From NCBI GenBank assembly GCA_018716015.1, contig DVKM01000042.1, positions 1-43,654 of the forward strand: DNA of 43,654 bases, read 5' to 3'. Each line of letters opens with the position of its first letter. The stretch's first letter is position 1. The notes under the pieces were generated by a model, which worked only from the letters and a program-made list of their open reading frames with translations, was not told the DNA's origin and made no database searches. The DNA is from Candidatus Enterenecus stercoripullorum (GTDB taxonomy: Bacteria > Bacillota > Clostridia > Oscillospirales > Oscillospiraceae). Shown one piece after another: positions 33,333 through 41,562 of this stretch. The position numbers were made by a program, and so were the translations under genes.

Positions 33333-34661
33333 TCAATCCTCGATCTCTCCCGTCAGGTCGCCGTCGGACACGCCGGTGATGCGCACCCACACAAACTCCC
33401 CGGCGGGGATGCTCCCGGCGGCGGTGAACAGCATCCGGCCGTCGATATCCACTGAATCGGCATAGGTGCGGCCCACATAGCAGCCCTCATTGGCGTCAAA
33501 GCTCTCGCAGAGGACCTCCATACAGGTGCCCAGGCGCTGCTCATTATATTCATCCATAATCCGGGACTGGAGGTCCGTCACCAGCTCCACCCGGCGGGCA
33601 GCAACGTCCGGGGCCACCTGGTTATCCATGGCGGCGGCCAGAGTGCCCTCCTCCGGGGAGAACTGAAACACCCCCACCCGCTGGAGCTTCTGCTCCCGCA
33701 GGAAATCGCACAGTTCCTCAAACTCCGCCTCCCCTTCCCCGGGCAGGCCGCAGATCAGGGAAGTGCGGATGACCACATCAGGCATGGCGGAGCGCAGCTT
33801 GTCAAATAGGGCAATAATTTCTGCCTTGGTGTTCCGGCGGCGCATGGCCTGCAAAATGCCGTCGTTGGCGTGCTGAATGGGGATATCCAGGTAGTGGACA
33901 ATCTTCTTTTCCCGGGCAATGACTTCAATCAGTTCATCCGTAACCGCCTCGGGGTACAGGTAGTGCAGCCGGATCCAGTGAAAGGGCAGCGCGCACAGCT
34001 CGCGCAGCAGCTTTGCCAAGGTAGTCCCGTCCTTCAAATCCCAGCCGTACCGGGTAATATCCTGGGCGATGACAATGAGTTCCTTTACCCCCCGATCAGC
34101 CAGCTCTTTAGCCTCCCGGAGCAGCGCGTCCAGGGAGCGGCTGCGGTACCGGCCCCTCAGCTTGGGGATGATGCAGAAGGCACAGCCGTTGCTGCACCCC
34201 TCGGCGATCTTTAAATAGGCGGTGTAGGAGGGCGTGGTGACCATCCGAGCTCCGTCCTCATCGGTGTGCTGAATATCCCCAAAATGCTCGGCCTGCTCTC
34301 CCGCCATCACCTCGTTGACAGCGGCCACCACATCGGTGTAGCTGCCGGTACCCAGCATGCCGTCCACCTCGGGCAGCTCCTCCCGGATCTCCCTAGGGTA
34401 GCGCTGGCTGAGGCAACCGGTGACCAGCAGTTTTTTCAGCCTGCCCTGCTGCTTGAGCTGACCCAGCTCGATGATGTGGTCAATGGCCTCGCTCTTGGCC
34501 GATTCGATAAAACCGCAGGTGTTGAGCACCGCCACGTCCGCCCCCTGGGGGTCGCTGGTGACGTGGAAGCCCGCGTCCCGGCATAGGGCCATCATCTGTT
34601 CGGCGTTTACCAGGTTCTTGGCGCAGCCCAGGGAAACAAAAGCCACGGTATATTTTTTCAA
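33333..34661 (-). CDS. rimO: Ribosomal protein S12 methylthiotransferase
   Basis: A 442-residue radical-SAM enzyme that methylthiolates the conserved Asp of ribosomal protein S12. The UPF0004 domain begins VAFVSLGCAKNLVNAEQM, the radical SAM cluster motif is CSNGCAFCIIPKLRG, and a TRAM domain closes the protein (GRTYADSVDIDGRMLF, GEFVWVRITG). I chose a TTG start at 34661: GGAGG lies 9 nt upstream and the protein then has normal RimO length. Longer ATG-started frames reach 34763 but have no family sequence. It follows recX by 138 nt and precedes the small ORF and pgsA. Confidence 0.94.
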   Translation of the reverse strand: MKKYTVAFVSLGCAKNLVNAEQMMALCRDAGFHVTSDPQGADVAVLNTCGFIESAKSEAIDHIIELGQLKQQGRLKKLLVTGCLSQRYPREIREELPEVDGMLGTGSYTDVVAAVNEVMAGEQAEHFGDIQHTDEDGARMVTTPSYTAYLKIAEGCSNGCAFCIIPKLRGRYRSRSLDALLREAKELADRGVKELIVIAQDITRYGWDLKDGTTLAKLLRELCALPFHWIRLHYLYPEAVTDELIEVIAREKKIVHYLDIPIQHANDGILQAMRRRNTKAEIIALFDKLRSAMPDVVIRTSLICGLPGEGEAEFEELCDFLREQKLQRVGVFQFSPEEGTLAAAMDNQVAPDVAARRVELVTDLQSRIMDEYNEQRLGTCMEVLCESFDANEGCYVGRTYADSVDIDGRMLFTAAGSIPAGEFVWVRITGVSDGDLTGEIED

Positions 34662-34799
34662 ATCAGGGTTCCTCCCCTCCCCGCCGGGCAGGGTCATCGG
34701 TGATACCCCGCAAATCGCCGGCGGAAACGTGATCATATTCTCACAGCGCCGCCAGTTTGTCAAGGGCGGTGCCAGATTTGCCCAGGCGATACGCTTTCT

Positions 34800-35486
34800 T
34801 CACTCCTGCCACTGATCTTTGTATCGCTCCAGCGCCGCCGAGATCTCCTCCCAGGAAAAGCCCCGGCGGGCCAGGTAGTCCGAGGTCTTTTTCAGGTTTT
34901 CCTGGGTGGGCTTCGCCCCCCGCAGGCGGCGGCTCACCAGCTCGTCCAGCTGGTCCGGCCGGGCCTCCCACTGGGCTAAAGCATCCTCCCAAAATTCCCG
35001 GGGCACCCCCCGGCGGTACAGCTCCTCCCGGAGCTTCCGGGGTCCGTAGCCCTTGGCGGCGTAGTGGCGAGCCACGGTTTTCGCGTACTCCTGGTCGTTG
35101 AGCAGGCCCAGCCCCTCCATGCGCTCCGCCGTCCGCCGGGCATCCTCGGCCAGGCGCTCCCGCTCTCGTTCCAGTGCTTCCGGAGCAGGCTGAATCTCCT
35201 CCCGGCCGGGCTTTTTCCGGCGGCGGACTGGGGTGGACAGCTTGTCCTCCAGTTCCTTCCGGGACATGGGCCGGGCAGTGAGCAGCGCCACCGCCCGCCG
35301 GTCCATCTGTCCCCGCTTTTCCGCGGCGGCCAGCGCCTCGCTCTCCGCTTGCGTCAGCTCCTTACCTGTGTAGAGGCCCAGGGACACCACGTCCCCCTCC
35401 TCCACGCGGACCAGACAGCCGTCCTCCAGCCACACCAGCCACCGGCCCTGTTTATGCTGGGAGGGCTCCAATTTCTCGATCTTCAC
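34800..35486 (-). CDS. recX: Regulatory protein RecX
   Basis: A 228-residue basic, helical protein that modulates RecA filaments. Tandem RecX repeats are visible: RAVALLTARPMSRKELEDKL, LGLLNDQEYAKTVARHYAAKGYGPRKLREELYRRG and TSDYLARRGFSWEEISAAL. I chose a GTG at 35486, 6 nt after AGGGGAGGG; the frame is open ~69 codons further into the palindromic spacer, but that part is not RecX-like. The gene lies 216 nt downstream of recA beyond a terminator-like hairpin, so its expression is probably partly uncoupled from recA. Confidence 0.92.
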   Translation of the reverse strand: MKIEKLEPSQHKQGRWLVWLEDGCLVRVEEGDVVSLGLYTGKELTQAESEALAAAEKRGQMDRRAVALLTARPMSRKELEDKLSTPVRRRKKPGREEIQPAPEALERERERLAEDARRTAERMEGLGLLNDQEYAKTVARHYAAKGYGPRKLREELYRRGVPREFWEDALAQWEARPDQLDELVSRRLRGAKPTQENLKKTSDYLARRGFSWEEISAALERYKDQWQE

Positions 35487-35509
35487 AGACAGCCCTCCCC
35501 TAAAAGCTT

Positions 35510-35645
35510 CGCGGAATTTCGCCGCCACAGCGGCGAAATCATTTGCAATCCGTTTTTTACCGCGACATGCGCGTGGCAAAAAACACATCTCGGCTGACAA
35601 GCGTGCGAGCCCCGCCCTTTGGGGCGAGTGCGACGCAGTCAGCCG
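35510..35645 (-). repeat. Palindromic intergenic element between recA and recX
   Basis: Three inverted repeats lie back to back. ATTTCGCCGC/GCGGCGAAAT is at 35516-35539. An imperfect GTTTTTTACCGCG/CGCGTGGCAAAAAAC is near 35552-35584. A long imperfect stem of ~25 bp, GGCTGAC...GTCAGCC, is near 35591-35644. Its layout resembles the element at 37905-38058 (AATCCG, then TTTTT...GGCAAAAA(A)CAC, with an AAATC/ATTTC hairpin nearby). It is possibly a dispersed palindromic repeat; it also supplies the recX leader. Confidence 0.5.
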
Positions 35646-35654
35646 CAATTCTCT

Positions 35655-35696
35655 CCTTTGAAAAGGCCGCGGGCTTTCCAGCGGCCTTTTCAAAGG
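35655..35696 (-). terminator. Terminator after recA
   Basis: CCTTTGAAAAGGCCGC pairs perfectly over 16 bp with GCGGCCTTTTCAAAGG around a 10-nt loop, 6 nt after the recA stop. There is no long T tract after it, so termination may be partial and recX still reached. Confidence 0.7.
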
Positions 35697-35702
35697 AAGG
35701 CA

Positions 35703-36806
35703 TCAGCCTTCAAAGTCGTCGGCGGACACATCCACCGCCCGGCCCGCGGCCCTGGCGGCAATCTGGGACTGGCGGCTCATGAGCTTGAAGGAGTTAGCCC
35801 GGATCTCCGCCTCGATCTGCTCGGCCAGCTCGGGATTGTCCTGAAGGTATTTTTTCACCGCGTCCCGGCCCTGGCCCAGCCGGTTCTCCCCCATGGAGAA
35901 CCAGGAGCCGGATTTCTGGATGATGTCCAGCCGGACGGCCAGGTCCACCAGCTCACCTAGCTTGGAGATGCCCTCGCCGTACATAATCTCGAACTCCGCC
36001 TCCCGGAAGGGGGGAGCCACCTTGTTTTTCACAATCTTGGCCCGGGTGCGGTTGCCCACCACCTCAGAGCCGTTCTTGATGGCCTCGATCCGGCGCACCT
36101 CAATGCGCACTGAGGCATAGAACTTCAGAGCCCGGCCGCCGGTGGTGACCTCAGGGTTGCCGTAGACCACCCCCACCTTTTCCCGCAGCTGGTTGATGAA
36201 GATGACAATGCAGTTGGTCTTGGCAATGGAGCCGGCCAGCTTGCGCAAAGCTTGGCTCATCAGCCGGGCCAGCAGACCCACATGGGAGTCCCCCATATCC
36301 CCTTCAATCTCCGCCCGGGGGGTCAGGGCGGCCACCGAGTCCACCACCACCACGTCGATGGCACCGGAGCGCACCAGAGCCTCACAGATCTCCAGGCCCT
36401 GCTCGCCGGTATCCGGCTGGGAGATGAGCATGGAGTCGATATCCACCCCCAGAGCCCGGGCATAGGTAGGATCCAGGGCGTGCTCAGCGTCGATGAAGGC
36501 CACCTCGCCCCCCCGCCGCTGGGCCTCGGCTACAATATGCAGGGCCAGGGTAGTTTTGCCAGAGGACTCCGGGCCATAGATTTCAATGATACGCCCCTTG
36601 GGCACGCCCCCGATGCCCAGGGCAATGTCCAGGGAAAGCGAACCGGTGGGGATCGCCTCCACCATGATGTGGGAGTTCTCCCCCAGGCGCATAATAGAGC
36701 CCTTGCCATACTCCCGCTCGATCTGGGCAATGGCGGTCTCCAGGGCGCGCTTCTTATCGGAAGCGGGGGAGGGACTATCCACCACCGCGCGCTTTTTCTC
36801 TGCCAT
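35703..36806 (-). CDS. recA: Recombinase RecA
   Basis: A 367-residue strand-exchange protein and LexA co-protease. Walker A is GPESSGKTT (residues 78-86); other signatures are [14 protein letters not shown] and [19 protein letters not shown]. It has the usual C-terminal domain with a short acidic end (SADDFEG). I chose the ATG at 36806, with AAAGGAAG 7 nt upstream; the frame continues ~18 codons further without family sequence. It lies 66 nt after prmC on the same strand; I see no SOS palindrome directly before recA, but one heads the putative operon at 39193. Confidence 0.97.
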   Translation of the reverse strand: MAEKKRAVVDSPSPASDKKRALETAIAQIEREYGKGSIMRLGENSHIMVEAIPTGSLSLDIALGIGGVPKGRIIEIYGPESSGKTTLALHIVAEAQRRGGEVAFIDAEHALDPTYARALGVDIDSMLISQPDTGEQGLEICEALVRSGAIDVVVVDSVAALTPRAEIEGDMGDSHVGLLARLMSQALRKLAGSIAKTNCIVIFINQLREKVGVVYGNPEVTTGGRALKFYASVRIEVRRIEAIKNGSEVVGNRTRAKIVKNKVAPPFREAEFEIMYGEGISKLGELVDLAVRLDIIQKSGSWFSMGENRLGQGRDAVKKYLQDNPELAEQIEAEIRANSFKLMSRQSQIAARAAGRAVDVSADDFEG

Positions 36807-36872
36807 GTTCCATCTTCCTTTCTCCGCCGGCATCCCGCCGGCACTTTTCTTTTCCTCCAATACAGCGGGCGC

Positions 36873-37760
36873 TCACCCGTCCTGCCCGGACGCCTGTTCC
36901 TCCGGCCGAACCCCTTCCACCACCCGCCAGTTGCCGCCGGGGTCCTGAACGGTATGGATCTCCCGGAATCCCTGCCGCCGCAGAATGTACTCCACATCGG
37001 GGGCCTGATTCCAGCCCACCTCAAAGGCCAGCTTCCCGCCCGGACTCAGGGCCGCCTTCCACCGGTCGCTCACCGCCCGGTAGAAGCTCAGGCCGTCCTC
37101 TCCGCCGTCCAGGGCCTGCATGGGCTCGTAGTCCCGCACCGAGGGATCCAGCTTTTCCAGATCGCCGGTGGGGATATAGGGAGGGTTACACAAAATGAGA
37201 TCAAAGTCCCGCAGCAGCACCGGGGGCGGGGCCAGGGCGTCCGCCCGGGCGGCGCTCACCCGGGCGCCCAGATTGCACCGCTGGATGTTCTGCCGACATA
37301 CCCGCAGGGCATCCTCCGACCAGTCGGCCAGCACCACATGGCAGTCCGGGCAGTTGTCCGCCACCGCCAGCCCCACGCAGCCGCTGCCTGCGCACAAATC
37401 CAGCACCCGGGCCGTCCGGTTCAGGCCGCGCACAAACAGGATGCCCCGCTCCACCAGGGTCTCCGTATCCGCCCTGGGGATCAGCACATCCCGCCAAATG
37501 CTCAGGGTCAGACCGTAAAACTCCCATTCCCCGATGAGATAGGCCACCGGTTCGCCCGCCAACCGCCGCTTCAGCAGCTGTCCGAAGCGCTCCTCCACTT
37601 CATCGGAGGCGTAGAGGGCCATGTCCCGGAACAGTTCCTGGCGGCTCTTGCCCGCGGCATGGGCCAGCAGCTCCCGGGCCTCCAGCTGAGCTGCCTCCAC
37701 CCCCGCCCGGCGCAGGGCCCGGCGGGCGTCCAGGTATAGATTGTTATAGGTGGCAGCCAC
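36873..37760 (-). CDS. prmC: Release factor glutamine methyltransferase
   Basis: A 295-residue SAM-dependent enzyme that methylates the Gln of the GGQ motif in RF1/RF2. An N-terminal helical domain (LLAHAAGKSRQELF, RRLAGEPVAYLIGEWEFYGL, PRADTETLVE) leads into the methyltransferase domain (VLDLCAGSGCVGLAVA) with the catalytic NPPYIPTGDL. I chose a GTG at 37760: GGGAG lies 7 nt upstream and the resulting N-terminus matches the family. An earlier GTG at 37853 would add 31 residues overlapping the duplicated DUF1385 tail. It usually sits next to prfA; here it lies between a DUF1385 gene and recA. Confidence 0.94.
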   Translation of the reverse strand: MAATYNNLYLDARRALRRAGVEAAQLEARELLAHAAGKSRQELFRDMALYASDEVEERFGQLLKRRLAGEPVAYLIGEWEFYGLTLSIWRDVLIPRADTETLVERGILFVRGLNRTARVLDLCAGSGCVGLAVADNCPDCHVVLADWSEDALRVCRQNIQRCNLGARVSAARADALAPPPVLLRDFDLILCNPPYIPTGDLEKLDPSVRDYEPMQALDGGEDGLSFYRAVSDRWKAALSPGGKLAFEVGWNQAPDVEYILRRQGFREIHTVQDPGGNWRVVEGVRPEEQASGQDG

Positions 37761-37844
37761 GGCCTCGCTCCCTTTGCTCCTGTCTGTTTCTGTGGTTCTC
37801 TGTTCCCACCTGCGCCCCTGAGGAAAGGTTTCCTCCCGCAGGTC

Positions 37845-38118
37845 TTTTACCACCGGTCCGCACCCTTCTCCTCAGGTAGCACCAGCTTCAGCGCCTCGAT
37901 GCCCGGCCCCACGAAATCTACGATTTCGCGGGGGCCCCCTGATTTCATCATCCTCGGGCAGAATGAATCCGCCCTCCGGCAAGGTTTTTGCCTGCGGCAA
38001 AAACACTTGTACGCCGGACTCCCGGCGGACGAGGTGGGCATTGCGTTATCTTCCAGCTTTTTACCACCGGTCCGCACCCTTCTCCTCAGGCAGCACCAAT
38101 TTCAGCGCCTCGATGCCC
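37845..38118 (-). repeat. 60-bp direct repeat (DUF1385 3' end) flanking a ~154-bp palindromic element
   Basis: Bases 37845-37904 and 38059-38118 match at 57 of 60 positions and lie 214 bp apart. The right copy is the real 3' end of the DUF1385 gene (GIEALKLVLPEEKGADRW plus stop). The left copy repeats it with no gene attached. Between them are two hairpins, GGCCCC-ACGAAATC/GATTTCG-GGGGGCC (37905-37935) and GTTTTTGCC/GGCAAAAAC (37984-38004), the latter inside TCCGGC/GCCGGA. The arrangement suggests duplication or insertion of a palindromic element at the gene end. Confidence 0.75.
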
Positions 38119-39035
38119 ACCTCGATCATAGAGTCATCCGGCTCAAAGGTGGTGAAGTTCTGCATCCACATCCCCGGGGCCCGCAGAAATCGGGAGACCG
38201 GGCCGTCGTGCCCGCCCACATAGCGGTTGAACTCATAAGTCACCCCCACGATGAGAGGCAGCAGCAGCAGATGCAGCAGCATCCGCAGCCAGGTGTTCTC
38301 AATCTCCAGAGGAGTAAAGATCACGATAGACAGAAAAATAGACACCACGATGACCACAAACAAAAAGCTGGTGCCGCACCGGGGGTGGTGCCTGGGCTGC
38401 TTGCGTACATTTTCCACCGTCAGCTCCAGTCTGTTTTCGTAGCAGTAGATGGTCTTATGTTCCGCCCCATGGTATTCAAACACCCGGTGGATCTCCTTCA
38501 GCCGGGAACACAGGAAGAGATAGAGCAGGAAGATAACCACCTTCAGTACCCCCTCCAGCACCGCCCGGAACCACAAGGGCATCCCCGTCCAGGCAAGGCC
38601 GATCAGCCCCGTGACGGCGGTAGGTAACAAAATGAACAATCCCACAGAAAAGGCGATGCCCAGCACCGCCGCGATGGTGATGATGAGGGAGGCCGCCTTT
38701 TCCTCCGAGAAGTGCTCGGCGATCCATTTGTCCAGGCCGGTAAGCTCCTCTTTCTCCCCAGTCCCGTCGTCGGACACTTCCGCAGAGTGCATCAGCGCCT
38801 TCACACCGTTCACCATGGAACCGCAGAACACGAACACGCCCCGGATAAAGGGCAGCTTGGTCAATCCCCTGCGCTTCTTCACCGGGCTGGTGGTAATGTC
38901 CAGCAAGCCGTCTGGCTTACGCACCACCACTGCCCGCCGCTCTGGCCCCTGCATCATGATGCCCTCAATGAGGGCCTGTCCGCCACAGGTCGTCTTATAG
39001 GGCGTATGACAGCCCTGTGGTTCTTTCTTTGCCAT
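38061..39035 (-). CDS. DUF1385-family (YqhQ-like) membrane protein
   Basis: A 324-residue protein of unknown biochemical role. The soluble start contains GGQALIEGIMMQGPERRAVV, the hallmark of DUF1385. About four membrane segments lie between ~115 and ~265, with YHGAEHKTIYCYE and PRHHPRCGTSFLF on the loops; the conserved His, Glu and Cys could bind metal. The protein ends MIEVGIEALKLVLPEEK and a short polar tail. AAAGGAG precedes the ATG. DUF1385 next to prmC is a common Firmicute arrangement. Its promoter region carries the LexA-type palindrome, and its last 18 codons are duplicated downstream. Confidence 0.93.
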   Translation of the reverse strand: MAKKEPQGCHTPYKTTCGGQALIEGIMMQGPERRAVVVRKPDGLLDITTSPVKKRRGLTKLPFIRGVFVFCGSMVNGVKALMHSAEVSDDGTGEKEELTGLDKWIAEHFSEEKAASLIITIAAVLGIAFSVGLFILLPTAVTGLIGLAWTGMPLWFRAVLEGVLKVVIFLLYLFLCSRLKEIHRVFEYHGAEHKTIYCYENRLELTVENVRKQPRHHPRCGTSFLFVVIVVSIFLSIVIFTPLEIENTWLRMLLHLLLLPLIVGVTYEFNRYVGGHDGPVSRFLRAPGMWMQNFTTFEPDDSMIEVGIEALKLVLPEEKGADRW

Positions 39036-39092
39036 TTGGTTTTCTCCTTTGCGTGTTCCGGTTCTCAGAAAAGCAGGCCGCCCGTAGCGGCT

Positions 39093-39118
39093 CCTGAGCG
39101 CGGGAACCCGCGCTCAGG
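39093..39118. other. Perfect hairpin in the DUF1385 leader
   Basis: CCTGAGCGCGGG (39093-39104) pairs with CCCGCGCTCAGG (39107-39118) over 12 bp with a 2-nt spacer, in the ~115-nt leader of the DUF1385-prmC-recA transcript. No T tract follows on the minus strand, so it is not an obvious terminator. Confidence 0.55.
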
Positions 39119-39156
39119 CTTTCTGCCTCCCTAGCCCCCGCTGTCAAACCGATTCT

Positions 39157-39185
39157 ATTTTAACAGGTTCCCAGGGGAATTGCAA
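39157..39185 (-). promoter_or_regulatory. Promoter of the DUF1385-prmC-recA operon
   Basis: On the minus strand, TTGCAA (39185-39180), a 17-nt spacer and TAAAAT (39162-39157), ~120 nt before the DUF1385 start codon. Confidence 0.72.
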
Positions 39186-39192
39186 CCCGGTT

Positions 39193-39210
39193 ATAGAACT
39201 TTTGTTCTAT
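39193..39210 (-). promoter_or_regulatory. LexA (SOS) box-like palindrome upstream of the recA operon
   Basis: ATAGAAC-TTTT-GTTCTAT is a perfect 7-bp inverted repeat with a 4-nt centre. Its core GAAC-N4-GTTC matches the Gram-positive LexA box. It lies 7 nt upstream of the -35 element of the promoter for the genes leading into recA, and 3 nt past the stop of the sensor kinase gene. Binding is inference; the palindrome is too short for a terminator. Confidence 0.55.
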
Positions 39211-39213
39211 CGT

Positions 39214-40746
39214 TCAATCCCCGTGGGCAGGCAGCCGCAGGGTGGCTACGCAGCCGCCGCCCTCCGCGTTGCCAATCTCCAGGGTACCGTTGTGGGCCTG
39301 CATGATCTCCTCGCACACCGCCAAGCCAATGCCGGATCCCCGGGCCTTGGAGGAACCTTTGTAGAACTTGTATTTGATAAAGGGCAGCTCCTCCTCCGGC
39401 ACACCGGGACCGTAGTCCCGGATGCGAATGACCACATCGTCCCCCTCCGGCCGGATGGACACGTCCACCCGGCCGCCGGAGCCGCCGTGCTTATCCGCGT
39501 TGTCCAGCAGGTTGCAGAACACCTGCCGCAGCCGCTCCGGGTCGCCGCTGATGGGAGGAAACTCCTCCTCGCACTCATCGTAGACCAACTCCAGACCCTT
39601 GCGCCGGAAAAACTCCCGGTAGGTGTACACCGCGTCCTCCAGCTCCGCTTTGATATCCATAGGCTCCACCGACAGGTTGAATCGCCCGGTCTCAATCCGG
39701 GAGAACTCCAGCAGCTCCTCCACCATATTAGTCAGCCGCCGGGCCTCGGACACGATGATGCCCATGCCCTTCTTCACGTCCTCTGCGTCCCGCACTTCCC
39801 CGTTGTACAGCGTCTCCGCCCAGCCGTTGATGGCTGTCAAGGGGGTGCGCAGCTCGTGGGAGACGGAAGAGATAAACTCCGACTGAGTCTTTTCCGCCTG
39901 GTCGATCTTCAGAGACATATCGTTGATGGCATCCACCAAATCGCCGATCTCATCGTCCGAGCGCTTCTCCAGCTGGACCCCGTAGCTGCCCGTGGCGATG
40001 CGCTTGGCCGTCTCCGTCACCCGGGATACCGGCTCCAGCACCGACCGGCTGAAATAGACCGTATAGACCCACATCAGGGCCACGATCAGCAGTCCCACCA
40101 GGGACGTGATGAGCACCACCCGCGTCATCTGGGCGTCCAGCAGCCGTAGAGAGGTGACAAACCGGACCACGCCCACCAGAGTGCCGTTGTAAATAATGGG
40201 GGCGGACACCGCCATGATGCGGTCTGCAGTGGAAGGATCCTCGCCTGACCAGGAGGACAGCTTCCGGTTTTGGATGGCATCGGCCACATCCGGCGTGCCG
40301 GGAAAACCGCCGGAGATGTCCATCAGGGAGGTCATACGTACCCAGCCTGTGGCGCTGAGAAACTGGACCTCAATGATATCCCGGTCCTCAAACTGGTTGA
40401 TGAACTGCCGGGCGGAATATAGGTAGGTGCTTTCCGTAAAGTTCTGGAACATGCCCGCCGCCGTTTGGGCGCTGCTCTCCAGAGAAGCCCGCATGGTGGA
40501 GGAATAGTAGTTGGATATGGCCAGCGTCAGAGCCGTCACCGCCACCGCCACAATGCAGAACGTGGTCAGCACCGAGTTGATCAGCCACCGCCACCGGAGC
40601 AGCCCGTGGCGATGCTTCTTTTTCCGCTTTTTCTCCTCCGTTTTCTCCCCCTCCGGCTTGGATATCTTCCTCCGGATGGATTTCTTCCGCTTCCTTCGGT
40701 GCTTCAACCCTTCCTGCCGCGGCTGCTTCTCCTCTTCCTGCACCAT
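39214..40746 (-). CDS. Sensor histidine kinase with extracellular domain and HAMP
   Basis: A 510-residue kinase of the WalK/PhoR/ResE type. It has an unusual Lys/Arg-rich cytoplasmic start (~50 residues), a membrane segment at ~54-76, an extracellular domain of ~125 residues (PAS-like, VSAPIIYNGTLVGVVRFV near its end), and a second membrane segment at ~207-229. HAMP (LEPVSRVTETAKRIATGSYG), the phosphoacceptor motif SSVSHELRTPLTAINGWAE, and ATPase boxes NLLDNADKHGG, DYGPGVPEEE and GSGIGLAVCEEI follow. AAAGGAGG precedes the ATG at 40746. It is the third gene of lipoprotein - regulator - kinase and partners with the regulator at 40855-41544. Confidence 0.94.
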   Translation of the reverse strand: MVQEEEKQPRQEGLKHRRKRKKSIRRKISKPEGEKTEEKKRKKKHRHGLLRWRWLINSVLTTFCIVAVAVTALTLAISNYYSSTMRASLESSAQTAAGMFQNFTESTYLYSARQFINQFEDRDIIEVQFLSATGWVRMTSLMDISGGFPGTPDVADAIQNRKLSSWSGEDPSTADRIMAVSAPIIYNGTLVGVVRFVTSLRLLDAQMTRVVLITSLVGLLIVALMWVYTVYFSRSVLEPVSRVTETAKRIATGSYGVQLEKRSDDEIGDLVDAINDMSLKIDQAEKTQSEFISSVSHELRTPLTAINGWAETLYNGEVRDAEDVKKGMGIIVSEARRLTNMVEELLEFSRIETGRFNLSVEPMDIKAELEDAVYTYREFFRRKGLELVYDECEEEFPPISGDPERLRQVFCNLLDNADKHGGSGGRVDVSIRPEGDDVVIRIRDYGPGVPEEELPFIKYKFYKGSSKARGSGIGLAVCEEIMQAHNGTLEIGNAEGGGCVATLRLPAHGD

Positions 40747-40854
40747 GTCCACCTCCTTTCCCAGCTCTGTCTGGGCTTTCGCCCCGTGGGCCCGCTTCTT
40801 GAAATGTCCCAGTTCCCTGCGGGCACTGCCCTATTTCCTAAGCTCCAATTGCTA

Positions 40855-41544
40855 TCAGAATCCCCACTTGTACCCATACCCCCACACAGTGGTAATATAG
40901 GTAGGGTTCTGGGGGTCATCCTCCAGCTTGATGCGCAACCGCCGGATGTTGACGTCCACGATCTTCAGCTCTCCGATGTAATCCTTGCCCCACACCGCCT
41001 CCAGAATCTCCTCCCGGGACAACGCCTTGCCGGGATTGTCCATGAACAGCTTGACGATGGAGTATTCCACCTGGGTCAGCTTCACCCGCTGCCCGTTTTT
41101 CTCCAAGGTGCGGTTGCGGGTGTTGAGCAGGAAGGGGGGCTGGCTGATCTCGTCGCTGTCCCGCAGAGCCTCCCCTCCGGCCCGGCGGTACAGCGCGTCC
41201 ACCCGGGCGGTGAGCTCCGCAGGGGAAAAGGGCTTGGTCACATAGTCATCCGCCCCGGTCATCAGGCCGGTGACCTTATCCATCTCCTGGGTGCGGGCAG
41301 TGAGCATGATAATGCCGATCTGGGCGTTGCCCGCCCGGATGCGCCGACACACCTCAAACCCGTCTATCTCCCCGGGGAGCATAATATCCAGAAGCACCAC
41401 CTTGATGTCCGGGTTCTTCCGAATCTGTTCCAGGGCCTCTTCCCCGTCCCCCGCCTCAATGGTCTCGTACCCTGCCCGTTTCAGGTTGATGACCACAAAG
41501 CTGCGGATATTCGGCTCATCTTCCAGTACCAAAACCTTTCTCAT
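40855..41544 (-). CDS. OmpR-family response regulator
   Basis: A 229-residue regulator. The receiver domain has LVLEDEPNIRS, phosphoacceptor Asp in VVLLDIMLPG and DDYVTKPFSPAE. The winged-helix domain has KLTQVEYSIVKLFMDNPGKALSREEIL (core VEYSIVKLF) and the ending TVWGYGYKWGF. I chose the ATG at 41544, with AAAGGAG 6 nt upstream. It starts 18 nt after the lipoprotein stop and is followed after ~108 nt by the sensor kinase gene. The target genes are not known; it may regulate its own operon. Confidence 0.95.
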   Translation of the reverse strand: MRKVLVLEDEPNIRSFVVINLKRAGYETIEAGDGEEALEQIRKNPDIKVVLLDIMLPGEIDGFEVCRRIRAGNAQIGIIMLTARTQEMDKVTGLMTGADDYVTKPFSPAELTARVDALYRRAGGEALRDSDEISQPPFLLNTRNRTLEKNGQRVKLTQVEYSIVKLFMDNPGKALSREEILEAVWGKDYIGELKIVDVNIRRLRIKLEDDPQNPTYITTVWGYGYKWGF

Positions 41545-41562
41545 GACAGACTCCTTTCCCAT

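Noticed and set aside
37761-37853. N-terminal extension of PrmC starting at a GTG at 37853
   Set aside because: The extra residues are not PrmC-like and partly come from the duplicated DUF1385 tail; GTG 37760 has a proper ribosome-binding site and gives normal family length.
37847-38077. A 76-codon minus-strand frame ending in the DUF1385 tail peptide
   Set aside because: It is the copied 3' end of the DUF1385 gene plus palindromic spacer, with no ribosome-binding site.
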